Shown: positions 21,478-33,952 of the stretch, one piece after another
Position numbering within the stretch: position 1 is the first letter of the stretch
Layout: every line of letters begins with the position of its first letter
Assembly: GCF_008831285.2 (NCBI RefSeq)
Contig: NC_045138.2
Coordinates: 21,859,934-21,923,933 of the forward strand
DNA from: Nymphaea colorata
Lineage: Eukaryota > Streptophyta > Magnoliopsida > Nymphaeales > Nymphaeaceae
Direction: 5' to 3'
DNA: 64,000 nucleotides
Translations under genes and position numbers: made by a program
Notes under the pieces: generated by a model
What the model saw: the letters and a program-made list of their open reading frames with translations, nothing else
Databases searched by the model: none
Told to the model about the DNA's origin: nothing

Positions 21478-24400
21478 ATGAGGTTGGATCCCCAAATCTT
21501 CGTTTTCTTCTTCCTCCAAGCTTTACTTCTTTCTGGCGAAGCATATATTGATCTCGGGTGCTCAAACAACACTTCCAACTACACTTCCAACAGCACCTAT
21601 GAACTCAACCTGAAGACTCTGCTGCTTTCCCTACCAACGAAGGCCGCGTCTCAAGATGGCTTCTACATGGGCACCACCGGAGACAGCCCCGACCAGGTCT
21701 ACGGCCTCACCCTCTGCCGCGGCGATCTATCTCCAGAAGTCTGCGCTAACTGCACCTCCGGTGGCTTCTCCAAAGTCTTCCAAGTGTGCCCCGGCGGCAG
21801 ATCCGCGACCTTGTGGCTGGACAACTGCCTTGTCCGCTACTCCGACGCCAATTTCTCTGGAATTGTGAACGACGGCGTTAACGTGCAAGTGTACAATGTG
21901 GACAACGCTTCGGACGTCGCTCTTTACAACAGGCAATGGGGGCTTCTCATGTACAACCTCTCTGTTACGGCTACCACAGCCAATTCGAAGCACCTGTTTG
22001 CCGACGGCGACATAACGTACACTGATTTTTTGAAGATATACGGGATGGTGCAGTGCACGAGGGACCTGTCTGCGGATGATTGCTATGGTTGCTTGAGCAC
22101 ACTGATCGGCTTTGTCGGTGGTGGCGTGATGAAGGGGAAGATTGGTGGATTGGTTATCACAGCAAGCTGCTTCCTTTGGTTCCAAGATTCGCGTTTCTAC
22201 TCTACCTCCTCCATGTCTGTGTCTCCTCCACCTCCACCTCAGCCTCCTGTAGTTTCTCCACCTCCTTCTCCTTCCAGTCATGGTGGGGTACCTCTTACTT
22301 GCTTTTTTTTTTAATTTTTTAATTGTATGAATATTTATATAGAAAAATGGTAGTTAATTATGAAAAATCATGGCGCCTCTACGATTGATTTCTTGGGACC
22401 CGTTGGTTTTCCAATAAGGTTTTGCTGAATTCAGCATCGGATGTTTCAAATTTATGTAAATTCAATTTTGAAAATGTGAAAACATGATACGTATTAGATT
22501 CGATCATACAGATTAATAAGCGTAATTAATAGTCTTATGCAATTCATCTGCTCTTAAATTTTGATTTATACATCCTATTTTCACTTTTTTCGAGTTCATC
22601 TCTGCAGTTAATTTGAAGGCTCCTTTCCGGCCCATATTGGTTTCCTTACCGATATGACATAGAGTGTACTGTCTTATTTTTCAATTTGATAAAATTTTAA
22701 AAATAAATTAACGTATTATTGATTTAGAAAAATGGAAAATTTTAAAACAAATAATCTGTATTAATATCGGCTGATGTGCTTGTTAGAGAGCCATATTGGT
22801 AACATTGATTTGAACGACAGATTGATGTATCATCGAGAGTACTGATGCTGGACTTTAAGGCCTCTAAAAATCTTTTTTGGACATGAAAGTCAAGATTTTC
22901 ATTCCAGAAAATCTAAAAAGGTTAGAACACAATCAATGAACTGATCTTAGTAGTATTTAATAAAGTTTGGGTCGACCTTGACTTGGAGACTTTTTTTTTT
23001 AAAAAAAAAGACTTTGAGGCCCAACAATATATATATATATATATATATAAGCAAATGCCTGGGACAGTTGTTTTGTATGACTGTGTGCACAACTGACAAC
23101 AAATGGTCACAAGTTACTCTGATTAACATAAAACTCAAATCTAAAATCCTCGTCCTCAACAGGGGAATTTCACCCGGCTCGCATGAAAGTTCCGGCTTTA
23201 AAATTACAGAGATCGAAACTCCCACGCCTGGACTTTTGGTTCTTGTAATTGGGAAATTGACTCGTTGGAGTTGCTGCCATGCAACTCACTCCCCCTTTCT
23301 TTCCCTTCTATAATGGCGGGCCCTAATTGCTTTGAGAAAACCAGACAGTTTGCGAAGTTGACTTGGTAGTTCTAAATTTCAAAATGATACCTTGAAACTT
23401 TTGATCCATTATAAACCTCATAAACTTGAATGGGAGCTCCTTGCACATCCCTTACATAATTCACAAGTCATGAGTTTTCCACTGTCAACATATGAATATG
23501 TTGTTTTCTAGGAAATCCCTTTTTCTTTTCACCATTGTTTTGCTTTCTATGCTTTTTCGGTGCCTGTTGAGAGAGCCTTCATCACCTTTTCCCTCCAGAT
23601 CATTTTCGTGGCAACTACAATACATCACCGAATTCCCCTGGTTCGAACATATGCAGGAGCCGATTTTTGTTTTTGTTTATTCTGATTTTTATGCCACCAT
23701 TTTGTTTTTCCTTGTCTCATGCGTCTGTCATTGCTTTTCTGTCGATTTTTGTAGCTCCCATGACAACATTTAATCGCATTGCTTTGGTTTTAATCAACTA
23801 GCCATTAATCGGGTTTCCTCTTTTTCTTATGTACCATCTTTCATTGTTCGATGAAGAAGGGACACCCTTCCCGCCTACTGCAAACACAAAGCATAAGAAC
23901 GTCATTGTCGTCATCTCCGTCTTAGTTCCATCGGCAGTGCTCATTTGCATTGCTTCTGCATTTCTACTTGGGAGGAAGAGAGCCGACAAGAGAAGCGGGT
24001 TGAACAATCACAGTGGTGAGCAACTGGAAACTTCTGCTGGCCAAGAATTTAGGTCCTTGTCGACGATAATGACTGTGGGCTTTCTTTTTCTTCAGCAGAT
24101 CAAGATGGTGAAGTTGAGAGCGTTGAGTCCTTCATGTTTGACTTGGACTGCATAAAAGCGGCGACCAACAACTTCTCCGATGAAAATAAGCTCGGAGAAG
24201 GCGGGTACGGTCCGGTCTACAAGGTAAATTCACTTCCAACATCGAAGGGTCCATTTGTACGGTAAAATTTATCCGACAAGCATAACATTCAGATGCGATG
24301 CTTCAGGGTATGCTGCCTGATGGCCGAACAGTCGCCGTGAAAAGACTGTCCAAACATTCAGGTCAGGGAGCCAGAGAGTTCAAGAATGAGGTCCGATTGG

Positions 24401-25963
24401 TGGTAAAAGTTCAACACAGGAACCTGGTTCGGCTTCTTGGCTGCTGCTTGGAGGATGGGGAGAAGATACTCATCTACGAGTTCGTGCCCAACAAAAGCCT
24501 GGACAAACTTTTATTCAGTGAGTTTATAATGTCTAGTGCTTTTGATTTTCCCCTCGTCAAATCCAACCCCCATTGCCTCACTTGCAAGAAGAGCTTGCAA
24601 GATTCTGACGCAGGAAATGCAAGTTAAATTTTTATAAATTGCTCAATCGGTATAACGTCCGTTCTGTTGTCTGCTATGATACTAATAACTAGATTACGCA
24701 TAATTTCCAGTTTCCAATGCTTAAATTCCGATTTTTTTCTAAATAAATGCTGATTTTAAGAAGAAAGGAAACCATTTTCCAAATTCAAGAATGGAATAAA
24801 CTTGAAAATTTTGTGTCATAATGAGCAGATTCTTCACGAAGGGTACTTCTTGATTGGGTGAAAAGAACCAACATCATTGTTGGTATAGCAAGAGGGCTCG
24901 TCTACCTTCACCATGACTCTCTACTCAAGATCATCCACAGGGACCTCAAAGCAGGCAACATCTTATTGGATATGGACATGAACCCTAAGATTTCGGACTT
25001 CGGCTTGGCAAAGCTTGTGGAGATGGATCAGACACACGGCAATGCAACCAGAATTGCAGGGACCTAGTAATTTTCTAACTTTTTGCCTTAATTCTATGAC
25101 TTAGTGTTGTCGAGGTGATAAGCACTTGGCCTTAAGAAGAGCAATCCTGAAAAACTCTCATCTTTGCGGCTGCTCTAGGGAAGAACTAAGTACAACAATT
25201 TGAAATTTTGAAATGTGCAGTTTCTTTCTCATTAAAATATTTTTAAGCATGTCTCTAAGCAAGATGGTTGGGGCTTTCAAATTTGACACAATCCTCTACA
25301 ACTATGAACACGAAAATGACAGCAGCTAACCTTCGATGATTGGCAGTGGTTATATGGCTCCAGAGTACGTAAGTGAAGGTCGTTTCTCAGTTAAATCAGA
25401 CGTCTTCAGCTTCGGGGTTTTGATGCTAGAAATTGTGACTGCTCGAAAGAACACTTCCGCTGCTCCTTCAGAGGATGCTCGAAATCTGCTTACTTATGTT
25501 AGTCATTCATTTTCCAAACCTTCTTACTTTACGACATTATTTATTTCAAGTTACACATCGACTAAAGTAACATGCAGTCGCTCGATGTCCTGGAATAAGG
25601 AACAGTTTCGAATTTAAACATTGTGATATGATGCAGGCATGGACACTGTGGAGGAAAAGAAGAGCGATGGAGTTGATTGATGAGGCAATGGGCCAGTCCT
25701 GCGAAACAAGTGAGGCACTAAGATGTATTCACATCGGCTTGCTGTGTGTTCAACAGGATCCAGCGAATAGGCCAACAATGTCTTCAGTTCTGCTCATGCT
25801 TAGTAGCCCGTCTGTGACTCTGCCTGCCCCTTCTGCTCCTGCTTTCTTCTTGGCAAGTAATGTTCTCTCGGAGGAAATCCAGTCGAACGATAAAATATTA
25901 AATGGGGAAGAGCAACCATATACTGCAAATGACATTTCTATTACTTCAGTAGATGCTAGGTAG
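21478..25963 (+). CDS. CRK: Cysteine-rich receptor-like protein kinase (DUF26 type), seven exons
   Basis: Predicted exons: 21478-22282, 23857-24015, 24096-24223, 24307-24517, 24829-25066, 25347-25497 and 25637-25963. All introns are GT-AG and every phase closes, giving about 672 residues, usual for the family. The first intron boundary may shift a few bases. In order: signal peptide (about 1-22), two DUF26 domains with C-X8-C-X2-C ([27 protein letters not shown]), a proline-rich linker, a membrane helix ([20 protein letters not shown]) and a kinase. The kinase keeps the Gly loop [33 protein letters not shown] and APEY, so it looks active. Known family members sense apoplastic or stress signals at the plasma membrane; this one's ligand is unknown. 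HRDLKAGN has Gly where Ser is usual. Confidence 0.94.
23027..23049. repeat. (AT)n microsatellite in the kinase first intron
   Basis: About eleven AT units inside the ~1.57-kb first intron. The rest of that intron shows no recognised feature. Confidence 0.93.
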
Positions 25964-27979
25964 ATTTATAGCTGCTCTTTTTTAGTTGATCGTTTTCTTG
26001 TACTTTTTTGCAACTACATCTGATTTATCGACTCCTATGTATGTTTTACTGAATAAATGTGAGAACGTCCACCAAATAAAACTACAGGCAAGTGTTCTTT
26101 TATTTGAACTGCATGGTTAATCTCCTTAATATTATGGTTAGTCAAATAGGATTTGGCGAGATATTTTTCTTGCAACTGATCATTGCTTTTATTGGAATGG
26201 CAGTATATCTTAAAGACAGTTAGCGTGATGTTTCAAGTGGCTAGCCATGTTCTCCCGATCTGCTTTTGTGTTACCTCTGTTATACAGTACTCTGCCTAAA
26301 CTTTCCCCCTCAAACTAGTTCTTGATAGATCCCAAAGACCAAGTTTGTTCTGAAGTTCTAAAAATGGCTCGCAAGATATTAGATCTATATGAACATTAGA
26401 AACAAAATCACCAGGTCCGAATTTTCCCATCGTTTTTTCCTTTTTTTTTTTTTTTACAAAACACAAAACGGGAACCTTGATCAATGTTGTGCTTTTTTAT
26501 GGTCCATGGGTTCAGGAAGATGCACATTACAGCAGTTGGATTAAGTATGAGCTCGACATTTATGCACAAACACCAAGATCTAAGATCATAAAAATAGGAA
26601 AGACAAAATCCAAACGCTTCCGAAAGCTTATTACCATAAATTATTTCTTCCCTGAATTTATACTTAAAGCTCCTGAAAAATGGCTTATACTACCTTTAAT
26701 GCAAAGAAATACCAAATAAGGCAGGATTAAAAGCCAATGAAGTAACTCATCAAGCTGTTAATTCACCATCGTTGTCCATGATAAAATCCAATGCAAAATA
26801 CTCAACAAAAAATTGTGTATTATGCTTCATAGCTTGGCCATATTGAACTTTAGGCTTCTCATGGCATGGAGGTTTTAAGCCAATCACTACCGCCATTGTT
26901 CTTTGGGGCAAAGAACGGGCGATGGGGCTAATGGGCGGTGGTGGCGACAGGGCGTTACCCTTTTTACTCGCGCAGCAAGTGTTGTGAGACTTGCTTTCTT
27001 GCAGGAGACCCACCACACCACACACAGACACACACAGAGAGCGAGAGAGAGACGTACCAAGGATTGAAGGCCTCAGATATTCAGCCGGCGATGGCACCAG
27101 TTCTGCCGGTGAGGCGATGGTTCTCACGAGCAGAGCGACTGATCGTGAACAGTTGATGAACTGTTGGTGGTGGCGATGAATGGTAAAATTGGATAGATCT
27201 AGAACCATCAATGTAATATAATATTTTTTACAGGAGCTAGAGTAGGAATTTTTTTTTACCAGGAGATAGAGTAGGAAAGCTAGCGAAGGAGGCATGAAGA
27301 TCATTGCAGAAAATTGTCCAAAAAGTACCGATGATTTTAGCAACATTCAAATGATCAGCTCTTTGAGAGATTGAATCTCTTGAACCAGGGGATCAAATAT
27401 GCAACGTGATAAGGAAAACACAGTCTCATGATGAACATTAAGGTAAGAGAGTGAGGTGGCATTCATGGATGCATATTCGTTTCGAACCTAATTAACCACG
27501 TAACTAATGTTATCGTGGAATGCTTGGGAGTTTTTGCTAAGACGTCTTCTGCTTTTGTTTTGTAACATTTAAATTTACACTTTTGTTAAGAGAGGCAGAA
27601 TCTCATGACATTCTCAAGGAATTTTGATCTGATCAAGTTTCATAGTTAATTTGATGTCAACTAGAGCTGTAACATAAACATAAAGCAAAAACAAAAAGAA
27701 AACAACAGCATTTTGGGGACGTTAAATGTTCTACCAAAACAAAACAAATTTTGCATCGAAGAAAAGAAAACGATAACAAAAGCAGATCCAATTAAATACA
27801 TCGTGTAATCTTGGACTATGAATCATATATTGCTCCATATCATTCTCCTAGGGTAAGTGAGTGCGACTGTTTGATTTGCTGCTTATTCAGCACATGTGTA
27901 AGACAAGAAAGGACGCAATCTGGCGATACATAATTAATTAAATCCATGTCGGCCAGATAAGGACGAGTTTGATCAGCAT
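25964..27979. other. Downstream of the kinase; no gene recognised
   Basis: It contains the kinase 3' UTR (an AATAAA at about 26052-26057 may be its poly(A) signal) and unassigned DNA. A 198-codon frame on the minus strand (26750-27346) has no recognisable domain and is not called. Confidence 0.5.
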
Positions 27980-27988
27980 GCTTGTGAT

Positions 27989-28171
27989 CTGGGGCGAAGC
28001 CAGAAATTTTTCATGAGGCAAGCCAAATTAAAGTTTGACTAAGGCCGAAATATCATTTTTCAAATTTTTTATATAAAACAAATAAAATTTTTTAATATAA
28101 AATATATATATATATATTTTAAATTGAGGTGGTGCCAAGGCCCATGCTGGCCCTACCTTAGCACTGCCCCT
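27989..28171. mobile_element. Mutator-like MITE, copy 1
   Basis: 183 bp bounded by diverged inverted ends (CTGGGGCGAAGCC; right end reads AGGGGCAGTGCTAAG on the other strand). It is flanked by a perfect 9-bp target duplication GCTTGTGAT (27980-27988, 28172-28180). Nine-bp duplications are the mark of Mutator-superfamily insertion. It codes for nothing, and the interior is AT-rich. Confidence 0.82.
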
Positions 28172-28180
28172 GCTTGTGAT

Positions 28181-28970
28181 TGAAAACAATTTTGAGACAG
28201 TATTATTGACTCATGGCATTGTGCCTTCCATTTCTTTTAATAAGAAAACTAGGGTTAGAGACATTTTGAGCTCAAAACTCTTGGCCTTGTTGAACTTAAA
28301 GATCTCGGCATCCTAACCGGTGGATTTGGCCTAAAAGAGATTGGATTTGGAAAACTTAGTTTGGAAATGTCCAACCAAATTGATCAAGAGAGTAATCACA
28401 AGTAATTAGCATTGAATAACAGATCTTCAAAAGGTTTGAATGAACTTGTAGTTTTTTCATCTCTAGGGGATGTTTGTTGATAAGAAGAATTTGTTACTAT
28501 TTTATGAATCCACCTCAAGGATTGGGGCAAGTTTATGGAACATTATGTTATAGTGTTTCACAAACCTGCATCAATCTTTGAGACAAGTCCTTATTACCTT
28601 CTCCGAACAGCCCCTTCTGAGTCGCCATTTAGTATTAAGTATAACATGAGAGTGTTTCTTGAATCTATCTCAAAATTATAGTAGATTCATGAGATATTTG
28701 CAATGCCACATATAACTCGTGAAGGGCAGTAAAAATACCCAGTCTACAAGACCCAACTGAACAACATCAGTTTTAGATAGTGTGCTATGAACGAGAGGTT
28801 CTTTATAGTCACTTCCTCAACCTTGTGTCTTCTAATGTAGTCACTAGAAGAAGAGGCCGAAGTAGAAGAAGATTAATGGAAGTGAACACTTCTTTTGACT
28901 AGTGCCTGCCCAATTTAAATTATTGACTCCGCCACTACTTTCTGTTGATGATCATCACTTGGTGAGAGGT
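28181..28970. other. Intergenic, no gene recognised
   Basis: No supported feature between two MITE copies. Confidence 0.5.
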
Positions 28971-28979
28971 AGAGTGGCC

Positions 28980-29164
28980 AGAAGTGGAGCCAAAATTTTT
29001 TAATGAAGGGGGCCGAATGTTTATAAATTTTGATTATGACCGAAATATCATTTTTCAAAATTTTTATACAAAACAAGTGAAATTTTCTAAAATTTACATA
29101 TAAATTTAAAAAAAAAATAAGGTGGGGCCGGAGCCCATGCGAGCCTACCTTGGCTTGGTCCCTA
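28980..29164. mobile_element. Mutator-like MITE, copy 2
   Basis: Same family and orientation as the copy at 27989 (shared CCGAAATATCATTTTTCAAA and AT-rich interior). Flanks AGAGTGGCC (28971-28979) and AGAGTGGCA (29165-29173) match at 8 of 9 bases. Confidence 0.8.
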
Positions 29165-29186
29165 AGAGTGGCAGTGGGTTGGACTT

Positions 29187-29527
29187 TAATAAACGAGATC
29201 ATAATATGTTGGAGGAGATTATGCTGAAGGAAACAACGTCCAGGCCAACAAAATCAGCTCCAAGGTTTTAGCTAGAAAAAATTATGATAATGATGATTCT
29301 AGAATGGCAACTACCTCAGAAAAGGAAAAACTGCAGGATTTTGTAAATCAATCTAATCCCAAGAAATATGGAATTGATGAACGAATAAGTTGAATATAAA
29401 CGAAATCTCTCCTCTTGTGAAAAATAACAAGAGAGAGATCTTTCCCATCATGGATGTAGACTGATAAGTCGAACCACGTTAAAACATTGTTAAGATCCTT
29501 CTCCTCTCTCTAGCGTAAGGTTTACTA
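29187..29527 (+). repeat. 5' LTR of copia element 1
   Basis: 341 bp. Relative to the 3' LTR it lacks 37 bp after TAATAAACGAGATCATAATA. That gap is why a naive comparison would misplace the LTR start at TGTTGGAGG. Confidence 0.9.
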
Positions 29528-29540
29528 TGGTATCAGAGCT
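29528..29540 (+). other. Primer binding site, initiator-Met tRNA
   Basis: TGGTATCAGAGCT follows the 5' LTR with no gap. Confidence 0.93.
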
Positions 29541-29736
29541 CTAGGTTGATCAACTTGAGCTACATCCATTGAAGTTGATCAAAGTGCTGCAAAACAGAGA
29601 AGCACTTGTGAAGAACAAGATATTGCAAGAAAGATAGTGGGCCAAATCCGTTGTGCGTTTTCAACCCTAGTGATCGGTTGAATCTGAAAGTTGGGGGCTC
29701 CATTCCTCACAAAGATTTCTTCAGGATCGGAGTTGG

Positions 29737-32700
29737 ATGTGCACCATGTCGTCACAGTCGACAAACGATAACTCTTATAATATGGCTGCGGCACCACCAA
29801 ATTCTGGATCAGACGTCATGAATCCGCCATTTTCAGGTCTGGCCTCTTCCATCATCCCTACTTCAACAAGTCTTCAACATTTCCTATCTATAAAACTGTC
29901 CTCCGACAACTATTTACTTTGGGAATCTCAGTTTATTCCTATGCTAAAAAGTTATTATATGATGAGATATATTGATGGGTCGTTCAAGTGTCCAAATCAA
30001 TTTTTGCCTAGTGAAGATAGCAAATGGACTGTTTTAAATCATGTTTTTCTAGAATGGCATCGAGATGATCAACTTCTACTAAGTTGGATTATTTCATCTC
30101 TTAGTGAAGTTGTGCATAGTCAAGTCGTAGGCCTTGATTCTAGTCAAGTCGTAGGCCTTGATTCACCATACAAAGCCTGGACCACCATAAAGCGTATATA
30201 CGCGGCTCAGTCAAGAGCAAAAGTGCAGCAACTAAAATCTGCCCTGCAAAACCTGAAGAAGGGAACTGAATCCTTAACAGCCTACTTTTACAAAGCCAAA
30301 GGCATAGCTCACCAATTAGCTATGGCCTCCAAACCAGTCGATGAAGAAGATCTGGCTATGAACATTCTTTCTGGTTTTCCCGCAGAGGACTATGGCACCT
30401 TAAAAGTCTCCTTGCGCACTCATGTTGACCCTATAAATCTGGAGGAGTTATACTCGTTACTTCTTATCCAAGAATCTGAAATATCAAAACCTGCAAGTCT
30501 TGAAGACCCTTCAGCCTATATAGTGCATCAACAGCAAAACTTCAAAAATCACTATTATCATAGAAAACCTGAGCAGCAAAGAAGGCATCCAGGACATCGC
30601 CTTCAGGATAAAGCTGTTAACTGTCATGCCTGTGGTAACCATGGACATCTTGCTTCTCAATGTCGAACTATATGTCAAGCTTGTAGGAAATCAGGACATG
30701 GCGCAGTACACTGCAAATTATATAAGTTCCAAAAGGAGTCATCGTCCCCAGAAGCATATCACATGGAAATTACACCTCAAGAATATGATGGTTTTTGGTA
30801 TCAAAACACCGACGCTACTCATCATGTGACTGCTGATCTGAATAAACTTTCTGTTCACTCAGAGTATCAAGGGAATGATCAATTGAGAGTTGGAAATGGT
30901 ACTGGCCTGCAAATAAAGAATGTTGGTAATGCTTCTCTCTATAGTTCAAATTCAAAATTTCTCATAAATAACGTGTTGCATGTTCCTAGTATTTCCAAAA
31001 GTCTATTATTTGTGCATAATTTTGCTCGTGACAATGATGTTGTGTTTGAATTTGACGCAAATTGTTGCTATGTTAAGAATCAGAAAACAGGGAAGAAACT
31101 TCTGGAGGGAACAAATAAAGGAGGCTTATATCAGCTGAAATTAGACCAATATGCAGCTCGTCAGAAAATGGCATTTGTTGGAGAACGAGTCTCAGTTGAT
31201 CATTGGCACAACCGAATGGGACATCTTGATTTTAGAATAGTGATACATGTTTTGAATAAATTTGCTTTACCTATTGATAATAGGGATTATAATAAGATAT
31301 GTGATGCATGTCAAAGAGGAAAAAGTCATGCTCTTCCTTTTGTTCAAACACAATATAAGATTGATGCACCTCTTGATTTAATCTTTACTGATGTTTGGGG
31401 ACCATCAGCCACTCCATCGTTGCATGGTTATAGTTACTATGTTAATTTTATAGATGCTTTCTCTCGCTTCTCTTGGATATACATCATCAAAAATAGATCA
31501 GATGTTCTTTCAGCTTTCAAAACTTTTCAAGTTATGGTAGAAAGGCAATTTGATCGAAAGATCAAAGCAATTCAAAGCGACTGGGGAGGAGAATACCGAA
31601 CTGTCTCCACCTACCTCAAACAGATTGATATTATTCACAGAGATGTGCATCAGCAAAATAGTAGCATAGAAAGCAAACATAGACATATAGTCGATGTCGG
31701 ATTAACACTATTTGCACATACCAATTTACCTTACAAATATTGGGATTTTGCTTTTAGAACTGTTGTCTTCTTGATCAACAGAATGCCAACACGGGTTCTT
31801 AAAATGCAGTCACCATATCAAGTTTTGTTCAACCGCTCTCCGGATTATAAATTTTTGAAGGTTTTTAGATGTGCCTGCTATCCATGTCTTCGTGATTTCA
31901 ACTCTCACAAATTACAATTTCGCAACAAGCAACATGTCTTTCTAGGTTATAGCAGCATGCACAAAGGATACATTTGTCTAGATCCAGATATGAGCAAACT
32001 TCTCATTAGTAGACATGTGGTATTTGATGAAGGAGTATATCCCTTTAAAACTGCGGCCTCACCAGCACCACCCTCACCACCTACATCTGTCCCTAGCGTT
32101 CCCTTAATCATAACCATGCCTTCCCCAAACCTCTCACCAAATCATATCGTGTCCCTTGTCCCTACTATACCCAATCCCTCACCCCAATCGTCCTCCCCTG
32201 TTCCTTACTCTTCTCCCACCGTCCCTCCCACTCATGATGTGTCCCATGAACCCACCACACAACCTATTCCTACACCTATTTCCAAACTACATCGCTCCCA
32301 TTCCATGCTCACTCGGTCCCAAACCGGCTCTCTCAAGCCCACAACCTGCACCGCCTCCAAATATCCTCTCCCTGAAATTCATCTCACCCATCTCCACCTT
32401 GAAACTGAACCGCATACCGTTTCCCAAGCTTTGAAACATACTCAATGGGTTCATGTTATGAAAGCCGAACTTGCTGCTCTCAACAACAATGGTACATGGA
32501 GTCTTGTCCCGCCGCCTCTCTCCGCTAATATTGTTGGATCCAAGTGGGTTTTTTGTACCAAACGCAAAGCTGATGGTACACTTGAATGCTACAAAGCTCG
32601 CCTAGTTGTCAAGGGATATACTCAAGAACATGGTATTGACTATTTTGAAACCATCAGTTCAGTGGTCAAACATACCTCTATATGTGTTCTTCTCACCATT

Positions 32701-33944
32701 TCCCTCACCCACAATTGGACGATTCGTCAACTTGATGTTCACAATGCTTTTCTCCATGGTGTTCTTACTGAAAAGGTGTATATGGCTCAACCCTCGGGCT
32801 TCGTTGATGCTCGCTTTCCTCATCATGTTTGCCAGTTTCATAAGGCCATCTATGGTTTAAAACAATCTCATCGTGCTTGGTTTCATCGGCTTACTACATT
32901 CCTAGTTTCGTTGGGGTTTGATGGTTCTAAGGTGGATCCCTCGCTCTTTATGCGGATGCAGCAAGGTTCATAAATATATATCCTGATCTACATTGATGAC
33001 ATCATTACTATCGGCAACCATAATGGTATGATTCAATCTCTTATCCATTCCCTTGATCAGGAATTGGGCATCAAAGATCTCAATCTTTTGCATTATTTTC
33101 TAGGCATCCAAGCAACCTTCCTGCCCAAAGGTCTTTTTTTTATCCCAAGAGAAGTATATGCTTGATCTTCTTCAAAAAGCAAACATGGTTGATACCAAAC
33201 CATATTCCACGCCCATGTTGACCACCATTAAGCTGTCCAAAGATGCAAGCGAGCCTTTACCAGATCCCACTCCTTATCGGCAGCTCGTTGGTGCTCTCCA
33301 ATATCTTACACTCACAAGGCCAGATCTATCATTTGCTCTTAACAAAGTTTGTCAATATATGCAGCGCCCTACTACTGTTCACATAACTGCAGTCAAACGC
33401 ATCTTGCGATATGTCAAGGCAACACTTGCTTGTGGTCTTCTTTTGAAACCAGCCAGGAATTTTCAGATTGATGCCTACACAGATGCCAACTAGGCTGGAA
33501 ATATTGATGATCGAAAATCTACTGGCGGCTGTGCAATTTTTATGGGTTCCTCTCTTATTTCATGGTCTGCCCCGTAAACAGGTTACTGTTGCTCACTCCA
33601 ACACGGAAGAAGAATATCGGGCTCTTGCATCCTGTTCCATTGAAGTTTTATGGCTCACTTTTCTGCTCAAGGAATTACACGTCCCTATGCCACATGTTCC
33701 TCGCTTATAGTGTGATAACATCAGTACTGCCTCTCCCTCTGCCAATCCCGTTTTTGAAAATCGCAGCAAGCACATTGAGATTGATGTCTATTTCGTTTGT
33801 GATCATGTTGCCAAGAATCATCTCACCGTCCATTACATTCCTAGTGCAGATCAGCTGGCCGACATTCTCACCAAACTGTTGCCTTCACCTTCCTTTGGTA
33901 ATCTTCGTTTCAAGCTCAACGCTCTTTCACGCCCATTCATCTTG
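29737..33944 (+). pseudogene. copia gag-pol polyprotein pseudogene
   Basis: One frame runs 1,078 codons (29737-32973). Gag has two CCHC knuckles (CHACGNHGHLASQC, CQACRKSGHGAVHC). The protease active site reads NTDATHH where D-S/T-G-A is expected, so it is dead. Integrase keeps HWHNRMGH, CDACQRGK and catalytic D (FTDVWGPS), D (SDWGGEY) and E (IESKHRHI). RT starts at GSKWVF. A TAA at 32971 stops it just before catalytic YIDDII. A frameshift in a T-run (about 33132-33139), TAG at 33491, a frameshift near 33570 and TAG at 33708 break the rest. RNase H remains show AGNIDDRKSTGG and RSKHIEIDVYF. Confidence 0.93.
30117..30164 (+). repeat. Perfect 24-bp tandem duplication within gag
   Basis: Two identical 24-bp units (30117-30140, 30141-30164) encode SQVVGLDS twice. 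The frame is kept. Confidence 0.96.
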
Positions 33945-33952
33945 AGGGGGGA
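33941..33952 (+). other. Polypurine tract of copia element 1
   Basis: CTTGAGGGGGGA directly precedes the 3' LTR start (TAATAAACC), fixing the LTR boundary. Confidence 0.88.

Noticed and set aside
21727-22281. 184-codon minus frame across kinase exon 1
   Set aside because: Antisense shadow of the GC-rich DUF26 exon.
25065-25070. In-frame TAG ending kinase exon 5
   Set aside because: The stop is removed by splicing: exon 5 ends at 25066 (TA) and exon 6 supplies T, giving Tyr in TYGYMAPEY.
26750-27346. 198-codon minus-strand frame
   Set aside because: No recognisable domain, odd composition, no splice or promoter context; likely chance, although I cannot exclude a lineage-specific gene.
29207-29527. 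5' LTR of copia element 1 starting at TGTTGGAGG
   Set aside because: The GACTT target duplication and polypurine tract place the start at 29187; the TG is a by-product of the 37-bp gap.
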